64,000 bases of DNA, taken from NCBI RefSeq assembly GCF_008801695.1, contig NZ_VZPF01000008.1, forward strand, positions 1 to 64,000, written 5' to 3'. The number at the start of each line of letters is the position of its first letter. The stretch's first letter is position 1. The stretch comes from Pantoea stewartii subsp. stewartii (GTDB taxonomy: Bacteria > Pseudomonadota > Gammaproteobacteria > Enterobacterales > Enterobacteriaceae). This document shows positions 33,412-42,180 of the stretch, in pieces. Below the pieces are notes generated by a model, which saw only the letters and a list, made by a program, of their open reading frames with translations, did not search any database and was not told where the DNA came from. A program made the position numbers and the translations under genes.

Positions 33412-34269
33412 ATGTTAACACCGGCACAACGACATTTTCAGAAGGTCATGGCAGAACGCCGGGGCCAGGCGGATGAAGAATCCGATATCCAGCGCACCGC
33501 GCATGAGCAAATTCTGCATCGCCTGCGTATGGACTTGTCCCGCCTCAGCGGCGTGCAGTCCGAAGAAACCAAAGCCGAAATGAAAAAATCCATGCTGCCT
33601 GAATATGAGGGATGGATTGAAGGCACGCTCGACGGCGACAACGGACGGCAGGATGAAGTCATTACCAGGCTGATGGTCTGGGCGATTGATTGTCGTGATT
33701 ATGCGCTTGCGATGAGGCTTGGGCGTTATGTGGTGCGCCACGGGCTGACGCTGCCGGATAACTTCAACCGCACAGCGGCAACATTCCTGACCGAAGAAAT
33801 GAGCAAGCCACTGTTGACGCTCGCGGCTGCTGATGCCGACGCTGATTTGTCGTCCGGTATCGCAGTGCTTGACGAAGTGGCGGGAATTGTCGCCGACAGT
33901 GATATGCCGGATGTGGTGCGCGCCAAGTTGTGCAAGGCCCGTGCACTTGCCCGCCGTGGTGCGACTGATATCGCGACCAAAGCGGAAGCGCTGGCGCTGT
34001 TCCGTGAGGCGCTGACGCGCAATCCCAACGCCGGGGTGAAAAAAGAGATTGCCACGCTTGCCCGTGAAGTTAAGAAGCTGTCTGCGGATGGCGGCACGGG
34101 TGAATGCGATACGGCCAGCACCGACAAAACTGAGGGTACTGCGGAGCCTGTTCCTGAAAAGACCACCACCGCCAGCGCAGCAGGTAAAGCGACGGCGCGT
34201 ACAACCACGACTAAGACGGCAACAGGCAAAGCGACAAAACGCAAGCCTGCCAGCCAGAAAAAGAATTAA
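33412..34269 (+). CDS. M: Terminase small/endonuclease subunit (gpM)
   Basis: 285 residues from ATG 33412 with GGGGAG; a GTG two codons earlier is too close to it. MLTPAQRHFQKVMAERRGQA and the segment VWAIDCRDYALAMRLGRYVV match P2 gpM (247 aa). The C-terminus is a low-complexity Thr/Ala/Lys tail (TASAAGKATARTTTTKTATG), longer than in P2. It works with gpP to recognise and cut cos. Confidence 0.9.
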   Translation: MLTPAQRHFQKVMAERRGQADEESDIQRTAHEQILHRLRMDLSRLSGVQSEETKAEMKKSMLPEYEGWIEGTLDGDNGRQDEVITRLMVWAIDCRDYALAMRLGRYVVRHGLTLPDNFNRTAATFLTEEMSKPLLTLAAADADADLSSGIAVLDEVAGIVADSDMPDVVRAKLCKARALARRGATDIATKAEALALFREALTRNPNAGVKKEIATLAREVKKLSADGGTGECDTASTDKTEGTAEPVPEKTTTASAAGKATARTTTTKTATGKATKRKPASQKKN

Positions 34270-34367
34270 CGACTTCGGCCCCGTCCGACAGGCGGCGCGG
34301 GTGGATATCTGCCCGTATACGGTCTTTTAACCACCCGCCCACCGCCTGATTTATGGGAGATAAGCGC

Positions 34368-34892
34368 ATGAGCAGCCTTGTGGCAAATAAGCGCGTTTTG
34401 CCTGCCGACAGCGATACGCCCGATGTTGATGATGGTGATACCACCGTCAGCGCCGGGGACTTCTGGCCGGTGATTAAACTGGCCGATCTCCGTCTGGCCG
34501 CGCGTATCACTGGCGGTATCACTACGTCCAGGCTGATGCACGTCACCACGGAAGCGGTAGCCCATGTCACCGCGCAGTTGCTTGACTGGCGTGCCGGTCA
34601 GATCAAAGCAGGTTTTCACACGCTGGAAGATGTGCCTTCAGTCCTGCCGTCAGGTGATACGGAAAAGCTGGTTATCAACGGTGAAAACGTGAAGGTGTAC
34701 CGCTTCCGCCGCGCAGTCTATTCGATTGCCAGGGCGCTGGTACTTGAAGGCTATCGCGACGTTGATACCACGGCGAAAGGCGACAAAGACGCCGCTGCAC
34801 TTGACCTGCAACGGGATGATCTCTGGCGGGATGCCCGCTGGAGTATCGCCGACATTCGCGACACGCCACGCCTCTATGCGGAGCTTTGCTGA
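34368..34892 (+). CDS. L: Head completion protein (gpL)
   Basis: 174 residues from ATG 34368 with GGGAG. It has DFWPVIKLADLRLAARITGG and the C-terminal DDLWRDARWSIADIRDTPR typical of P2 gpL (169 aa). It closes the filled head before tail joining. The stop shares a base with the next ATG (TGATG). Confidence 0.92.
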   Translation: MSSLVANKRVLPADSDTPDVDDGDTTVSAGDFWPVIKLADLRLAARITGGITTSRLMHVTTEAVAHVTAQLLDWRAGQIKAGFHTLEDVPSVLPSGDTEKLVINGENVKVYRFRRAVYSIARALVLEGYRDVDTTAKGDKDAAALDLQRDDLWRDARWSIADIRDTPRLYAELC

Positions 34893-35092
34893 TGAAAGTT
34901 AAGGCATTGCAGGGGGATACGGTGGATTTGCTTTGCTGGCGTCACTACGGCACCACGCAGGGTGTAACTGAAAAAGTGTTATCTGCCAATCCCGGGCTGA
35001 GTCAGCAGGTTTTTCTTGAAGCCGGTCAGGAGATTGAACTGCCGGAAATCGCGCACAAAGCGACACAGGAGATGGTGCAGCTATGGGATTAA
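34892..35092 (+). CDS. X: Tail protein X (gpX)
   Basis: 66 residues (P2 X 67). LysM-like small protein: VKALQGDTVDLLCWRHYGTT, then LEAGQEIELPEI. Needed for tail function in P2. It is coupled to L and overlaps the holin-like gene by 10 bp. Confidence 0.92.
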   Translation: MKVKALQGDTVDLLCWRHYGTTQGVTEKVLSANPGLSQQVFLEAGQEIELPEIAHKATQEMVQLWD

Positions 35093-35385
35093 GTTTCTTT
35101 CAGCGCCTGAATGACTGGCTGACATTCACGATGTCAGCGATGGTCACGAGTATCGGCGTCATGACACTGAGCGAAAAGATTGCGCTGGCCGGTCTTCTTG
35201 TCGGGATGGTTTTTGGTGCCCGCGGATGGCTCTATCGCGCCCGCATCGAACGAGGGCAGAAGCGTCGAAACGAACTGATTAACCAGATCCTTGAGCAGGC
35301 AGCGCACAGGAAAATGAGTAAGTCAGAACGTCGGGCGCTTGACCTTCTGCAACAGAATGAGCCGGAAGATGAAACAACTTATTAA
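35083..35385 (+). CDS. Holin
   Basis: 100 residues with two probable transmembrane segments (FTMSAMVTSIGVMTL and IALAGLLVGMVFGARGWLY) and a basic cytoplasmic C-terminus. It resembles HP1-type class II holins, not P2 gpY, and replaces Y at the same place. It lets the SAR endolysin become active by depolarising the membrane. It overlaps the endolysin gene. Confidence 0.8.
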   Translation: MGLSFFQRLNDWLTFTMSAMVTSIGVMTLSEKIALAGLLVGMVFGARGWLYRARIERGQKRRNELINQILEQAAHRKMSKSERRALDLLQQNEPEDETTY

Positions 35386-35914
35386 AAAGTGCTCTATCGC
35401 GGCCATTGTTGCGCTGGGTATCACATTGAGTCCAAGCGCACTGCGCACAACGCCTGAAGGTCAGCAAAAGATTGCTGGCTGGGAAGATTGCCGGAACACA
35501 CCGTATTACTGCACGGCTGGCGTGCTAACGGTCGGAATAGGTTCGACAGGGCGCGTTGAGAAGCGGGAGTACAGCGACAGCGAAATTGCTGGCCGATGGA
35601 TTAACGATATGCGGCACGCTGAAAACTGTATTAACCAGAATTTTGAAGGCGGGCATATGCCACAGTCCGCCTTTGAGGCCATGACGGATGCCGGTCTTAA
35701 TGTGGGGTGTACTGGCCTGATGTGGTTCACGGACAGCCAGAAGCGAAAACAGCGCACGACCATCTGGAAGAAGGCGCAGGCGCATGAATGGCAGGCGATG
35801 TGTAACCGGCTGACGGACTTTGTAAACAGCGGCGGTAAACGCAGCCAGGGGCTGGTTAACCGGAGAACGGATTTTAAGGCGTGGTGCCTGCGTGACGTGG
35901 AGGCTGGAAAGTGA
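35369..35914 (+). CDS. SAR endolysin (T4-lysozyme-like)
   Basis: 181 residues from ATG 35369, inside the holin gene end. A weakly hydrophobic N-terminal signal-anchor (SIAAIVALGITLSPSAL) suggests Sec export without cleavage. The catalytic triad follows the Glu-8-Cys-5-Thr form (E in GWEDCRNTPYYC, T in LTVGIGST), a known variant of Glu-8-Asp-5-Thr. A muramidase that cuts peptidoglycan in the periplasm. Several other cysteines could lock it inactive before release. Confidence 0.88.
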   Translation: MKQLIKKCSIAAIVALGITLSPSALRTTPEGQQKIAGWEDCRNTPYYCTAGVLTVGIGSTGRVEKREYSDSEIAGRWINDMRHAENCINQNFEGGHMPQSAFEAMTDAGLNVGCTGLMWFTDSQKRKQRTTIWKKAQAHEWQAMCNRLTDFVNSGGKRSQGLVNRRTDFKAWCLRDVEAGK

Positions 35915-36348
35915 AGATTACAGCCATTTTATGTGCGCTGCTGGCGCTGGCCTCTGGTGGCCTGCTCTGGCAGACACATCAACGCGGTAAAGACGCCGTC
36001 CGCAATGAAGCACTTTCCCGCGAGGTGAAGAGTAATGGTGAGGTGCTTGGAGAGCTGCGGGCGCTGACTGCTGACGCCCGCGAAGTCCTTGCACAGTTGC
36101 GGGCAACCGAACAGCAAAGAAACGCCCAGGGAGAAAAGCGACGTGAATACATGCGCGATGCCATCAAAGACGATACGTGTGCCAGTACTGTTGTGCCTGC
36201 TTCTGTCAGTAACAGCCTGCAACACCGTACCGCCGCAGCCGCAAATGAAAATCGTGCACGAACCAGTACCGGAAAGCCTGACGGCAGCAACGCCAGCGCC
36301 GGAACTGGCCGCCCCGGTAACGTGGGGCGCGATAGCTATCTGGAGTGA
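35911..36348 (+). CDS. Rz-like i-spanin (LysB)
   Basis: 145 residues from GTG 35911, overlapping the endolysin stop. An N-terminal transmembrane helix (ILCALLALASGGLLW) is followed by a long coiled coil (about 30-95) rich in Glu, Arg and Gln, and a Ser/Asn/Gly tail. It spans from the inner membrane to its outer-membrane partner encoded in the overlapping frame. Confidence 0.85.
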   Translation: MKITAILCALLALASGGLLWQTHQRGKDAVRNEALSREVKSNGEVLGELRALTADAREVLAQLRATEQQRNAQGEKRREYMRDAIKDDTCASTVVPASVSNSLQHRTAAAANENRARTSTGKPDGSNASAGTGRPGNVGRDSYLE

Positions 36349-36457
36349 TCGCCTGCGCGATGCGCTGGATACCTGCAACGCCGATAAGGCGGCGATAGCC
36401 GATCTCGATCTGCGCCGTCTGAAAAGACTGACCGACCACGCGAGGGCCACACCATGA
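36158..36457 (+). CDS. Rz1-like o-spanin lipoprotein (LysC)
   Basis: 99 residues from ATG 36158 in the +1 frame, largely embedded in the Rz-like gene. A lipoprotein signal with lipobox LSVTAC and a Pro-rich start (NTVPPQPQ) is typical of o-spanins. With the i-spanin it fuses the inner and outer membranes at lysis. The nested arrangement is the family hallmark. Confidence 0.85.
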   Translation: MPSKTIRVPVLLCLLLSVTACNTVPPQPQMKIVHEPVPESLTAATPAPELAAPVTWGAIAIWSDRLRDALDTCNADKAAIADLDLRRLKRLTDHARATP

Positions 36458-36546
36458 CCTTATTCGATTACTTGAGTGCTCACCCGTACTGGACGCTTAT
36501 TTACCTGCTGATCATTGCGGGTGTGATTGAACGTTTCGGGCGTTAA
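36454..36546 (+). CDS. Small membrane protein (30 aa) after the spanins
   Basis: ATG at 36454 overlaps the o-spanin stop (CCATGACC). The 30-residue product MTLFDYLSAHPYWTLIYLLI ends IAGVIERFGR, one transmembrane helix. Very small and unrecognised, but placed tightly between lysis and tail genes and translation-coupled. Confidence 0.45.
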   Translation: MTLFDYLSAHPYWTLIYLLIIAGVIERFGR

Positions 36547-36558
36547 AAAGGGATCACC

Positions 36559-37029
36559 ATGCTGAAAGCTGACTCACTGCGCGAGACCCTGACCCGCGCT
36601 AACAAATGGTGCAGGGCCAATCCTGAAGCCTTCACCGTTTTTGTGGAAGAAGGGAACATTGAGACGACCGGCGAAACACCGTCATTTATGTACCGCTATA
36701 CCCTGGTGCTGTTTGTGATGAATTTTGCCGGTGATATTGATGATTTCACGTTGCCGTTAATGGCATGGCTCTGGCACAACCAGCCCGATCTGCTGCTGAA
36801 CCCGGAGAAGAACCGGAACATTAAATTTACGACCCTTATCAACAACGACGACACCGCCGACATTCTTTTTGAAATGCCGCTGCGCGAGCGCGTGAAGGTC
36901 ACTCTGGATGCAAACGGTATTCCTTGCGCGGAGCATTTGCCGGAACCTAAACCACGCATCCCGTCAGCGGACGGCGACTGGAGCGCCATCTTTGAGGACG
37001 TGACGTGGGAGGCTGACGCACATGAGTAA
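36559..37029 (+). CDS. R: Tail completion protein (gpR)
   Basis: 156 residues (P2 R 155). Features include FTVFVEEGNIETTGETPSFM, VLFVMNFAGDIDD and an acidic C-terminus DWSAIFEDVTWEADAHE. It terminates the tail tube and sheath. It overlaps S by 8 bp. Confidence 0.92.
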   Translation: MLKADSLRETLTRANKWCRANPEAFTVFVEEGNIETTGETPSFMYRYTLVLFVMNFAGDIDDFTLPLMAWLWHNQPDLLLNPEKNRNIKFTTLINNDDTADILFEMPLRERVKVTLDANGIPCAEHLPEPKPRIPSADGDWSAIFEDVTWEADAHE

Positions 37030-37660
37030 CGATCTCTTCCGTGAGCTGGATCAGGTATTCAGCGACATACTGGCGGGCACCTCGCAGGCTGGACGTGTTC
37101 GCACCGCTCGCGCGGTTGGTCAGGCACTGCGAAAGAGCCAGCAACAGCGCATTAAAGCGCAGCAAACCCCGGAAGGTTCGCCATACCCTGCCCGCCGTCG
37201 CCGGGTGCTGCGTTCTCAGCAGGGTATTGTATTTGTCTGGCAGGGAGAGATCCGCCGCCTCAAAAACTGGCACGGTGGGCGGGGAAAATACGGACGAACG
37301 ATTACCGGCTTTGATGAAGAGCGCAACGATATTCGCACCTTTTACCGCAGCGACATTGAGCGTTACATCGAGATCAATACGCGCTCAGTGCGCCGCAGCA
37401 CTGCGAAGAAGGTGCCGATGTTTCAGCGGTTGCGCAGTTATCGCTTTCTCAAAATGCGCGCTGATTCTGGCGGTACTTCCGTGGGTTATGACGGCGTGGC
37501 CGCGCGTATTGCGCGTGTGCACCAGTACGGCCAGCGCGATCAGGTCGGGCCGGGTGCTTTTGCTAAATATCCGGTGCGTGAGCTGCTGGGCTTTACCGCT
37601 GGCGATGAGCGGATGATTACGGAGCAGGTGGTTAACAGCCTGGGGAGTGCCGCACGATGA
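37022..37660 (+). CDS. S: Tail completion/virion morphogenesis protein (gpS)
   Basis: 212 residues, longer than P2 S (150). The N-terminal helix and SQQQRIKAQQTPEGSPYPAR are family features, as is the C-terminal ARIARVHQYGQRDQVGPGA...RELLGFT. The extra length is a basic middle segment (residues about 75-140). It overlaps V, leaving no room for a separate V promoter as in P2. Confidence 0.88.
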   Translation: MSNDLFRELDQVFSDILAGTSQAGRVRTARAVGQALRKSQQQRIKAQQTPEGSPYPARRRRVLRSQQGIVFVWQGEIRRLKNWHGGRGKYGRTITGFDEERNDIRTFYRSDIERYIEINTRSVRRSTAKKVPMFQRLRSYRFLKMRADSGGTSVGYDGVAARIARVHQYGQRDQVGPGAFAKYPVRELLGFTAGDERMITEQVVNSLGSAAR

Positions 37661-38232
37661 GCGCTGAACTGATCCGCCTGCTGGAAAATGTCCTCCGCGT
37701 CGGCGTCGTTATTGCCGTTGATGAAGAGAGCTGGCGCGTGCGCGTGCAAAGCGGCGAGCTTCAGACCGACTGGCTGCGCTGGAACACCACGCGCGCCGGG
37801 GCATTCAATATCTGGGTGCCGCCTTCCGTGGGTGAGCAGGTCTGGCTGGGCTGTATCGGTGGCAACCCTGAAACGGCGGTCATTATCGGCAGTCTCTACA
37901 GCAGTGACCATCCTGCACCGGGCAGCAGCCTGAAAGAGATTGTGCTGACAGCGCCAGACGGTGCCTCTTTTCGCTATGACGCAGAGGCCAGCGCGCTGGA
38001 AGCGCAGGGCATGAAAACCGCACATATCAAAGCCTCTGTCAGCGTCACGCTTGAAACGCCGGTTGTAGAATGCACCGATCATCTGAAAGCGCGGACGTTC
38101 GAACTGACGGAAGGTGGCACGATGAAGGGTGATGTGACTCATTCTGGCGGATCGCTTTCGTCTAACGGCAAAGTCCTGCACTCGCACAAACACCCTGGCG
38201 ACAGCGGCGGCACTACAGGGGCACCGCTATGA
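37657..38232 (+). CDS. V: Baseplate spike (gpV)
   Basis: 191 residues (P2 V 211). An OB-fold start (GVVIAVDEESWRVRVQSGEL), beta-helical middle, and the C-terminal tip HSHKHPGDSGGTTGAPL, whose His-x-His type residues bind iron in P2 gpV. The trimeric spike punctures the outer membrane. Confidence 0.93.
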   Translation: MSAELIRLLENVLRVGVVIAVDEESWRVRVQSGELQTDWLRWNTTRAGAFNIWVPPSVGEQVWLGCIGGNPETAVIIGSLYSSDHPAPGSSLKEIVLTAPDGASFRYDAEASALEAQGMKTAHIKASVSVTLETPVVECTDHLKARTFELTEGGTMKGDVTHSGGSLSSNGKVLHSHKHPGDSGGTTGAPL

Positions 38233-38597
38233 CTGTTCGTTATACCGGGATGAACCCGGACGGCACGGGCCAGCTTACCGATACCGATCAGCTGTGGAAT
38301 TCAGTACGCGACATACTGACCACGCCGCTGGCAAGCCGGGTGATGCGCCGGGATTACGGCAGCATGATCCCCGATCTGCTGGATGAACCGCAAAACGAAG
38401 TGACGCGCCTGCAATGTATGAGTGCGGCGGTGATCGCCCTGACGATGTGGGAGTCGCGTATTGCCCTGAACGGCATCAATATCAGTTATTCAAAGGATGG
38501 CGCTGTCACCGCTGAACTGGTCGGCATTATTACCGAAACCATGCAGACGGCAGGCACTGCGCTTACGCTCAGGAGTGGCAGCAATGGCAACAGTTGA
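38229..38597 (+). CDS. W: Baseplate assembly protein (gpW)
   Basis: 122 residues (P2 W 115), T4 gp25-like. It has the typical LTTPLASRVMRRDYGSMIPD and DLLDEPQNEVT. It overlaps V by 4 bp and J by 14 bp. Confidence 0.93.
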   Translation: MTVRYTGMNPDGTGQLTDTDQLWNSVRDILTTPLASRVMRRDYGSMIPDLLDEPQNEVTRLQCMSAAVIALTMWESRIALNGINISYSKDGAVTAELVGIITETMQTAGTALTLRSGSNGNS

Positions 38598-39480
38598 TTT
38601 ATCGCAGCTACCGCAGCCGCAAATTATCGAAGTGCTGGACTTTGAAGTCATTCTCAGCGAGGTCAAAGCCGTCATGCTGGCGGCATTCCCGCAGGAACAG
38701 CAGGCTTCTGTTGCCGCCGCGCTGGAGCTGGAATCCGAACCGCTGAACGTGATCGCCCAGGTGGTTGCCTACCGTGAAATGATGCTCAGGCAGCGGATTA
38801 ATGATGGCGCGGCGGCGTGCATGTTGAGCCATGCCGTATCGTCCGATCTTGATAATCTCGCGGGCAACCTGAACACCGAACGCCTGATCATCACCCCGGA
38901 GACGGCAACTACTGACGCGGTAACGGAAAGTGATACCGCACTGCGTTTGCGGGCGCAGGCTGCGTTTGAAGGGCTAAGCGTGGCGGGGCCAACCGGTGCA
39001 TATGAATATTTTGCCAAAAGTGCCAGCGGCAAAGTGGCGGACGCCAAAGCGATCAGCCCGTCGCCTGCCGTGGTGGTGGTCTCTGTGCTGTCCACCGAAG
39101 GCGACGGCACTGCCAGTGCGGAATTGCTGGCGACGGTGGATAAAGCGCTGTCTGCTGACGATAAGCGCCCCGTTGCCGATCGTCTGACCGTTCAGGCAGC
39201 GGAGATAGTGAATTATCAGATCAATGCGCTGCTGTATTTCTACCCCGGCCCGGAGTCTGAACCAATCCATACCGCCGCGCAGGACGCGCTTCAGTCCTGG
39301 CTGAATCAGCAGGGCAAGATTGGCCGTGACGTTGCCCGCTCAGCCATTATGGCGGCGCTGCATGTTCAGGGCGTGCAGAGGGTGGAACTGCTGGAGCCTG
39401 CCAGCGATATTGTGATCGCCGATACGCAGGCGGCGCGGTGTGAGTCCTTCACGATCGAGACCGGGGGCACAGATGAATAA
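38584..39480 (+). CDS. J: Baseplate wedge protein (gpJ)
   Basis: 298 residues from ATG 38584 with GGAG (P2 J 302). VDLSQLPQPQIIEVLDFEVI at the N-terminus and EGLSVAGPTGAYEYFAKSA are family signatures. Together with W and I it forms the baseplate. It overlaps I by 8 bp. Confidence 0.93.
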   Translation: MATVDLSQLPQPQIIEVLDFEVILSEVKAVMLAAFPQEQQASVAAALELESEPLNVIAQVVAYREMMLRQRINDGAAACMLSHAVSSDLDNLAGNLNTERLIITPETATTDAVTESDTALRLRAQAAFEGLSVAGPTGAYEYFAKSASGKVADAKAISPSPAVVVVSVLSTEGDGTASAELLATVDKALSADDKRPVADRLTVQAAEIVNYQINALLYFYPGPESEPIHTAAQDALQSWLNQQGKIGRDVARSAIMAALHVQGVQRVELLEPASDIVIADTQAARCESFTIETGGTDE

Positions 39481-40087
39481 CAACATGCTGCCGCCTTCGG
39501 CCAGCGGTTTTATGCGCAGTACGGAGAAGGTGACGGAACGGCTTACCGATATTCCTGTTGACCTGCGCAAGCTGTGGAACCCGGACGAATGTCCGGCTGA
39601 TCTTCTGCCTTATCTCGCCTGGGCGCTGTCTGTTGACCGCTGGGATAAGAACTGGTCAGAACAGACTAAACGGCAGGTGATTAAAGCCTCCTGGCTGGTT
39701 CACCGTCAGAAGGGCACCATTTCCGCTTTGCGCCGCGTCGTTGAACCTTTCGGCTTTCTGCTGCGCGTGATCGAGTGGTGGCAAAGCGGCGAAGAGCCGG
39801 GAACCTTCAGGCTTGAAATCGGCATTCAGGAACAGGGGATTACGGAGGAAACCTATCTTGAGCTTGAGCGCCTTATTGACGATGCAAAGCCGAGAAGTCG
39901 TCACCTGACTGGCCTGTCCCTTTCGCTTCAGTCGCAGGGGTATATCGAAGTCGGGGCGGGATGTTATATCGGCGATACGCTGACCGTTTACCCTTATTTT
40001 CCGGAAACCATATCCGTGGGCGGTGGTGACTACACCGGCGCGGCAGTCCATTTAATTGATACCGTGGAGATCGCAAGTGGCGACTAA
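39473..40087 (+). CDS. I: Baseplate/tail protein (gpI)
   Basis: 204 residues from ATG 39473 (P2 I 176). It begins MNNNMLPPSASGFMRSTEKV and contains LRKLWNPDECPADLLPYLAW, matching the gpI family. It links the baseplate to tail fibres. The stop overlaps the H start by 11 bp. Confidence 0.93.
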   Translation: MNNNMLPPSASGFMRSTEKVTERLTDIPVDLRKLWNPDECPADLLPYLAWALSVDRWDKNWSEQTKRQVIKASWLVHRQKGTISALRRVVEPFGFLLRVIEWWQSGEEPGTFRLEIGIQEQGITEETYLELERLIDDAKPRSRHLTGLSLSLQSQGYIEVGAGCYIGDTLTVYPYFPETISVGGGDYTGAAVHLIDTVEIASGD

Positions 40088-41057
40088 ATATTTTGCCCTG
40101 TTAACCAACATCGGGGCGGCAAAGCTGGCAAACGCCACGGCATTGGGTGCGAAGGTTGAGATCACCCAGATGGCCGTGGGTGATGGCAATGGTGCGCTGC
40201 CGACACCGAACCCGGCACAAACCGCGCTGACGCATGAGCTGCGCCGTGCGCAACTGAACATGCTGACTATCGACCCCGTAAACACCAATCAGATTATCGC
40301 GGAACAGGTTATACCTGAAGACGTGGGCGGGTGGTGGATCCGTGAGATCGGCCTGTTTGATAAAGACGGCGATATGATTGCGGTTGCCAACTGTGCTGAG
40401 ACCTACAAACCGCAGTTGCAGGAAGGCAGCGGGCGCGTGCAGGTCATTCGCGTAATCCTGATCGTCAGCAGTACCGAGGCTGTAACGCTCAAAATTGATC
40501 CGTCCGTGGTGCTGGCAACGCGCAAGTATGTAGATGACAAGGTTATCGAGGTGAAAGCCTATGCTGATGACTTGATGAAAAAGCATGTTGAAGCCGCAAA
40601 TCCGCATAAACAATACCCACTGATTACGAATGCGCTTAAAGAAATGGCTGATGCCGGACTTGTAAGCAAGGTATTTGAGAATCTTGGGTTGGGGGATGGG
40701 GCTAAAATGGCGGCTGTTATTGGTTTGTTGAATCAAAATGGTTATGTAACAGTCCCTGTGAAAGGTCTGGATAAGCCATTGATTATTCAATGGGGGGCGG
40801 TAAGAGCAACGCAGATTGCCCCTGCAATAAATCCTGGCGGCTGGGGACAATCACAAGCGATATTTAATTTCCCGATTTCATTTACAACTGAATGCTTTGC
40901 CTGCTCATGCAGCCTTTATGATGGTGCCACAGGGTCGCAGTGGGTCATGATTGCACAAACTACATCAACAACTAAGGTTGGAGCGAATGCCTTATTTCAC
41001 TCCATTTATATTCCGGAGCGAGCACCGGTGCTCAAATATATTTGTGTTGGTGTTTAA
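40077..41057 (+). CDS. H: Tail fibre protein (gpH)
   Basis: 326 residues from GTG 40077; P2 H is 669. The N-terminal 170 residues match P2 gpH (MAVGDGNGALPTPNPAQTAL; GGWWIREIGLFDKDGDMIAV), the part that attaches to the baseplate. The rest is short, ends with a compact domain (GWGQSQAIFNFPISFTTECF) and is visibly more AT-rich than the N-terminus, pointing to exchange of the receptor-binding part. This segment determines host range. Confidence 0.88.
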   Translation: MATKYFALLTNIGAAKLANATALGAKVEITQMAVGDGNGALPTPNPAQTALTHELRRAQLNMLTIDPVNTNQIIAEQVIPEDVGGWWIREIGLFDKDGDMIAVANCAETYKPQLQEGSGRVQVIRVILIVSSTEAVTLKIDPSVVLATRKYVDDKVIEVKAYADDLMKKHVEAANPHKQYPLITNALKEMADAGLVSKVFENLGLGDGAKMAAVIGLLNQNGYVTVPVKGLDKPLIIQWGAVRATQIAPAINPGGWGQSQAIFNFPISFTTECFACSCSLYDGATGSQWVMIAQTTSTTKVGANALFHSIYIPERAPVLKYICVGV

Positions 41058-41151
41058 TGTTAATTTAATAGGCGCTGATGCCAATCATTAGGTTTTGCAT
41101 GTTTTGTATGATTGGTTCTGTCGCAGATTTATACAATTATCTGAGGTTAAA

Positions 41152-41628
41152 ATGAAAATATGGTTTAGCCCGAGTGCGGTGGCTTTCTATCCAGACAATA
41201 TTAAAAATAGTTACATTGAATCAGGCTCTTTTCCTGATGATGTTATAGAGGTTAGTGAAGCCACATTTACAGAGTTTTCACAAATGCCGCCAGAAGGTAA
41301 GCAGCGAGGTGTAAATAAGGGTAAGCCCTGCTGGGTGGATGTGTCGAAGCCTGTAATCACAATAGACCAACAGAAAGCGATTGCTCGCGCATATCGGGAT
41401 GCATTTATTTCTTCAACAGATAATCTTTTGGTTTCAGATTATTCTATAGATGATTGCCAGCTTACTGAAAGCCAAAAAGCTGAGTTGATGTCTGTCAGAA
41501 GTGAGTTTAAAAAGTGGTCGCTATGTGATGGGTGGCCTTTCATTGAGTTGCCTGATATTCCCCGATGGATACTTGTTGAAGCGGTAAATAATGGCTATGT
41601 TGTAAATAACTGGCCTCCACAAGGATAA
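41152..41628 (+). CDS. Tail fibre assembly chaperone (gpG-like)
   Basis: 158 residues from ATG 41152 with GAGG. MKIWFSPSAVAFYPDNIKN, the acidic middle and RSEFKKWSLCDGWPFIELPD are typical of caudoviral tail-fibre assembly proteins of the Tfa/G group. AT-rich, like the end of H, so the two were probably acquired together. It is followed by a bidirectional terminator. Confidence 0.82.
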   Translation: MKIWFSPSAVAFYPDNIKNSYIESGSFPDDVIEVSEATFTEFSQMPPEGKQRGVNKGKPCWVDVSKPVITIDQQKAIARAYRDAFISSTDNLLVSDYSIDDCQLTESQKAELMSVRSEFKKWSLCDGWPFIELPDIPRWILVEAVNNGYVVNNWPPQG

Positions 41629-41630
41629 AT

Positions 41631-41661
41631 AAAAATCCATCTCTTAAAGAGGTGGATTTTT
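41631..41661. terminator. Bidirectional terminator between tail fibre and U genes
   Basis: AAAAATCCATCTC / GAGGTGGATTTTT with a 5-nt loop and one G-T pair; T-runs on both strands. It separates converging rightward (V-G) and leftward (FI-U) late operons. Confidence 0.85.
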
Positions 41662-41677
41662 ATTTATAGATTTGCCG

Positions 41678-42166
41678 TCAGAAAAGTCCCGACAGCGTAT
41701 TACTGGCAGAGTTGTAGGCAGAGGTGGCTTTATCCTTCAGCCCCGAAAGCAGATCGCCAACGGACGACGCTTGCAGGCGTTCGCGCAGGTCTTCATCACA
41801 GCGCTGAAAACTGATCGAAAACTCTATTTTTTTTGCCTTACCGTAGCGGTCAAACTCTGTATGCGTGGCCTGTAGCCCGGTCAGTACATACATCCCGTAA
41901 ATCTGCCCCGCACCACTGATTAAAGGCCACGGACGCCCGGTGTATGCCTGCGTTGCCAGCACGGTAAGAGATACGTCTCCGCCCGTAATTTCCGGGTAAA
42001 GCACCCCGTCAAGGTTGATCTGCGTCTCACCAGCGCCGATGTACTGCCATTTTGCCGATCGGTTGATGCGGTCATTTTTCACATGCCGCCAGTTCAGCGA
42101 GTGGCGTAACTGCTGGTAAGGCAACGTTTTCAGTTCAAAAACGAACATCCCGTATATCATCATCAT
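41678..42166 (-). CDS. U: Tail protein gpU
   Basis: 162 residues (P2 U 159). It starts MMMIYGMFVFELKTLPYQQL and contains FSISFQRCDEDL, matching gpU. Required for tail assembly. It is read leftward, opposite to its direction in P2 relative to the V-G genes. Confidence 0.92.
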   Translation of the reverse strand: MMMIYGMFVFELKTLPYQQLRHSLNWRHVKNDRINRSAKWQYIGAGETQINLDGVLYPEITGGDVSLTVLATQAYTGRPWPLISGAGQIYGMYVLTGLQATHTEFDRYGKAKKIEFSISFQRCDEDLRERLQASSVGDLLSGLKDKATSAYNSASNTLSGLF

Positions 42167-42180
42167 AATGCTGCTTCCCC

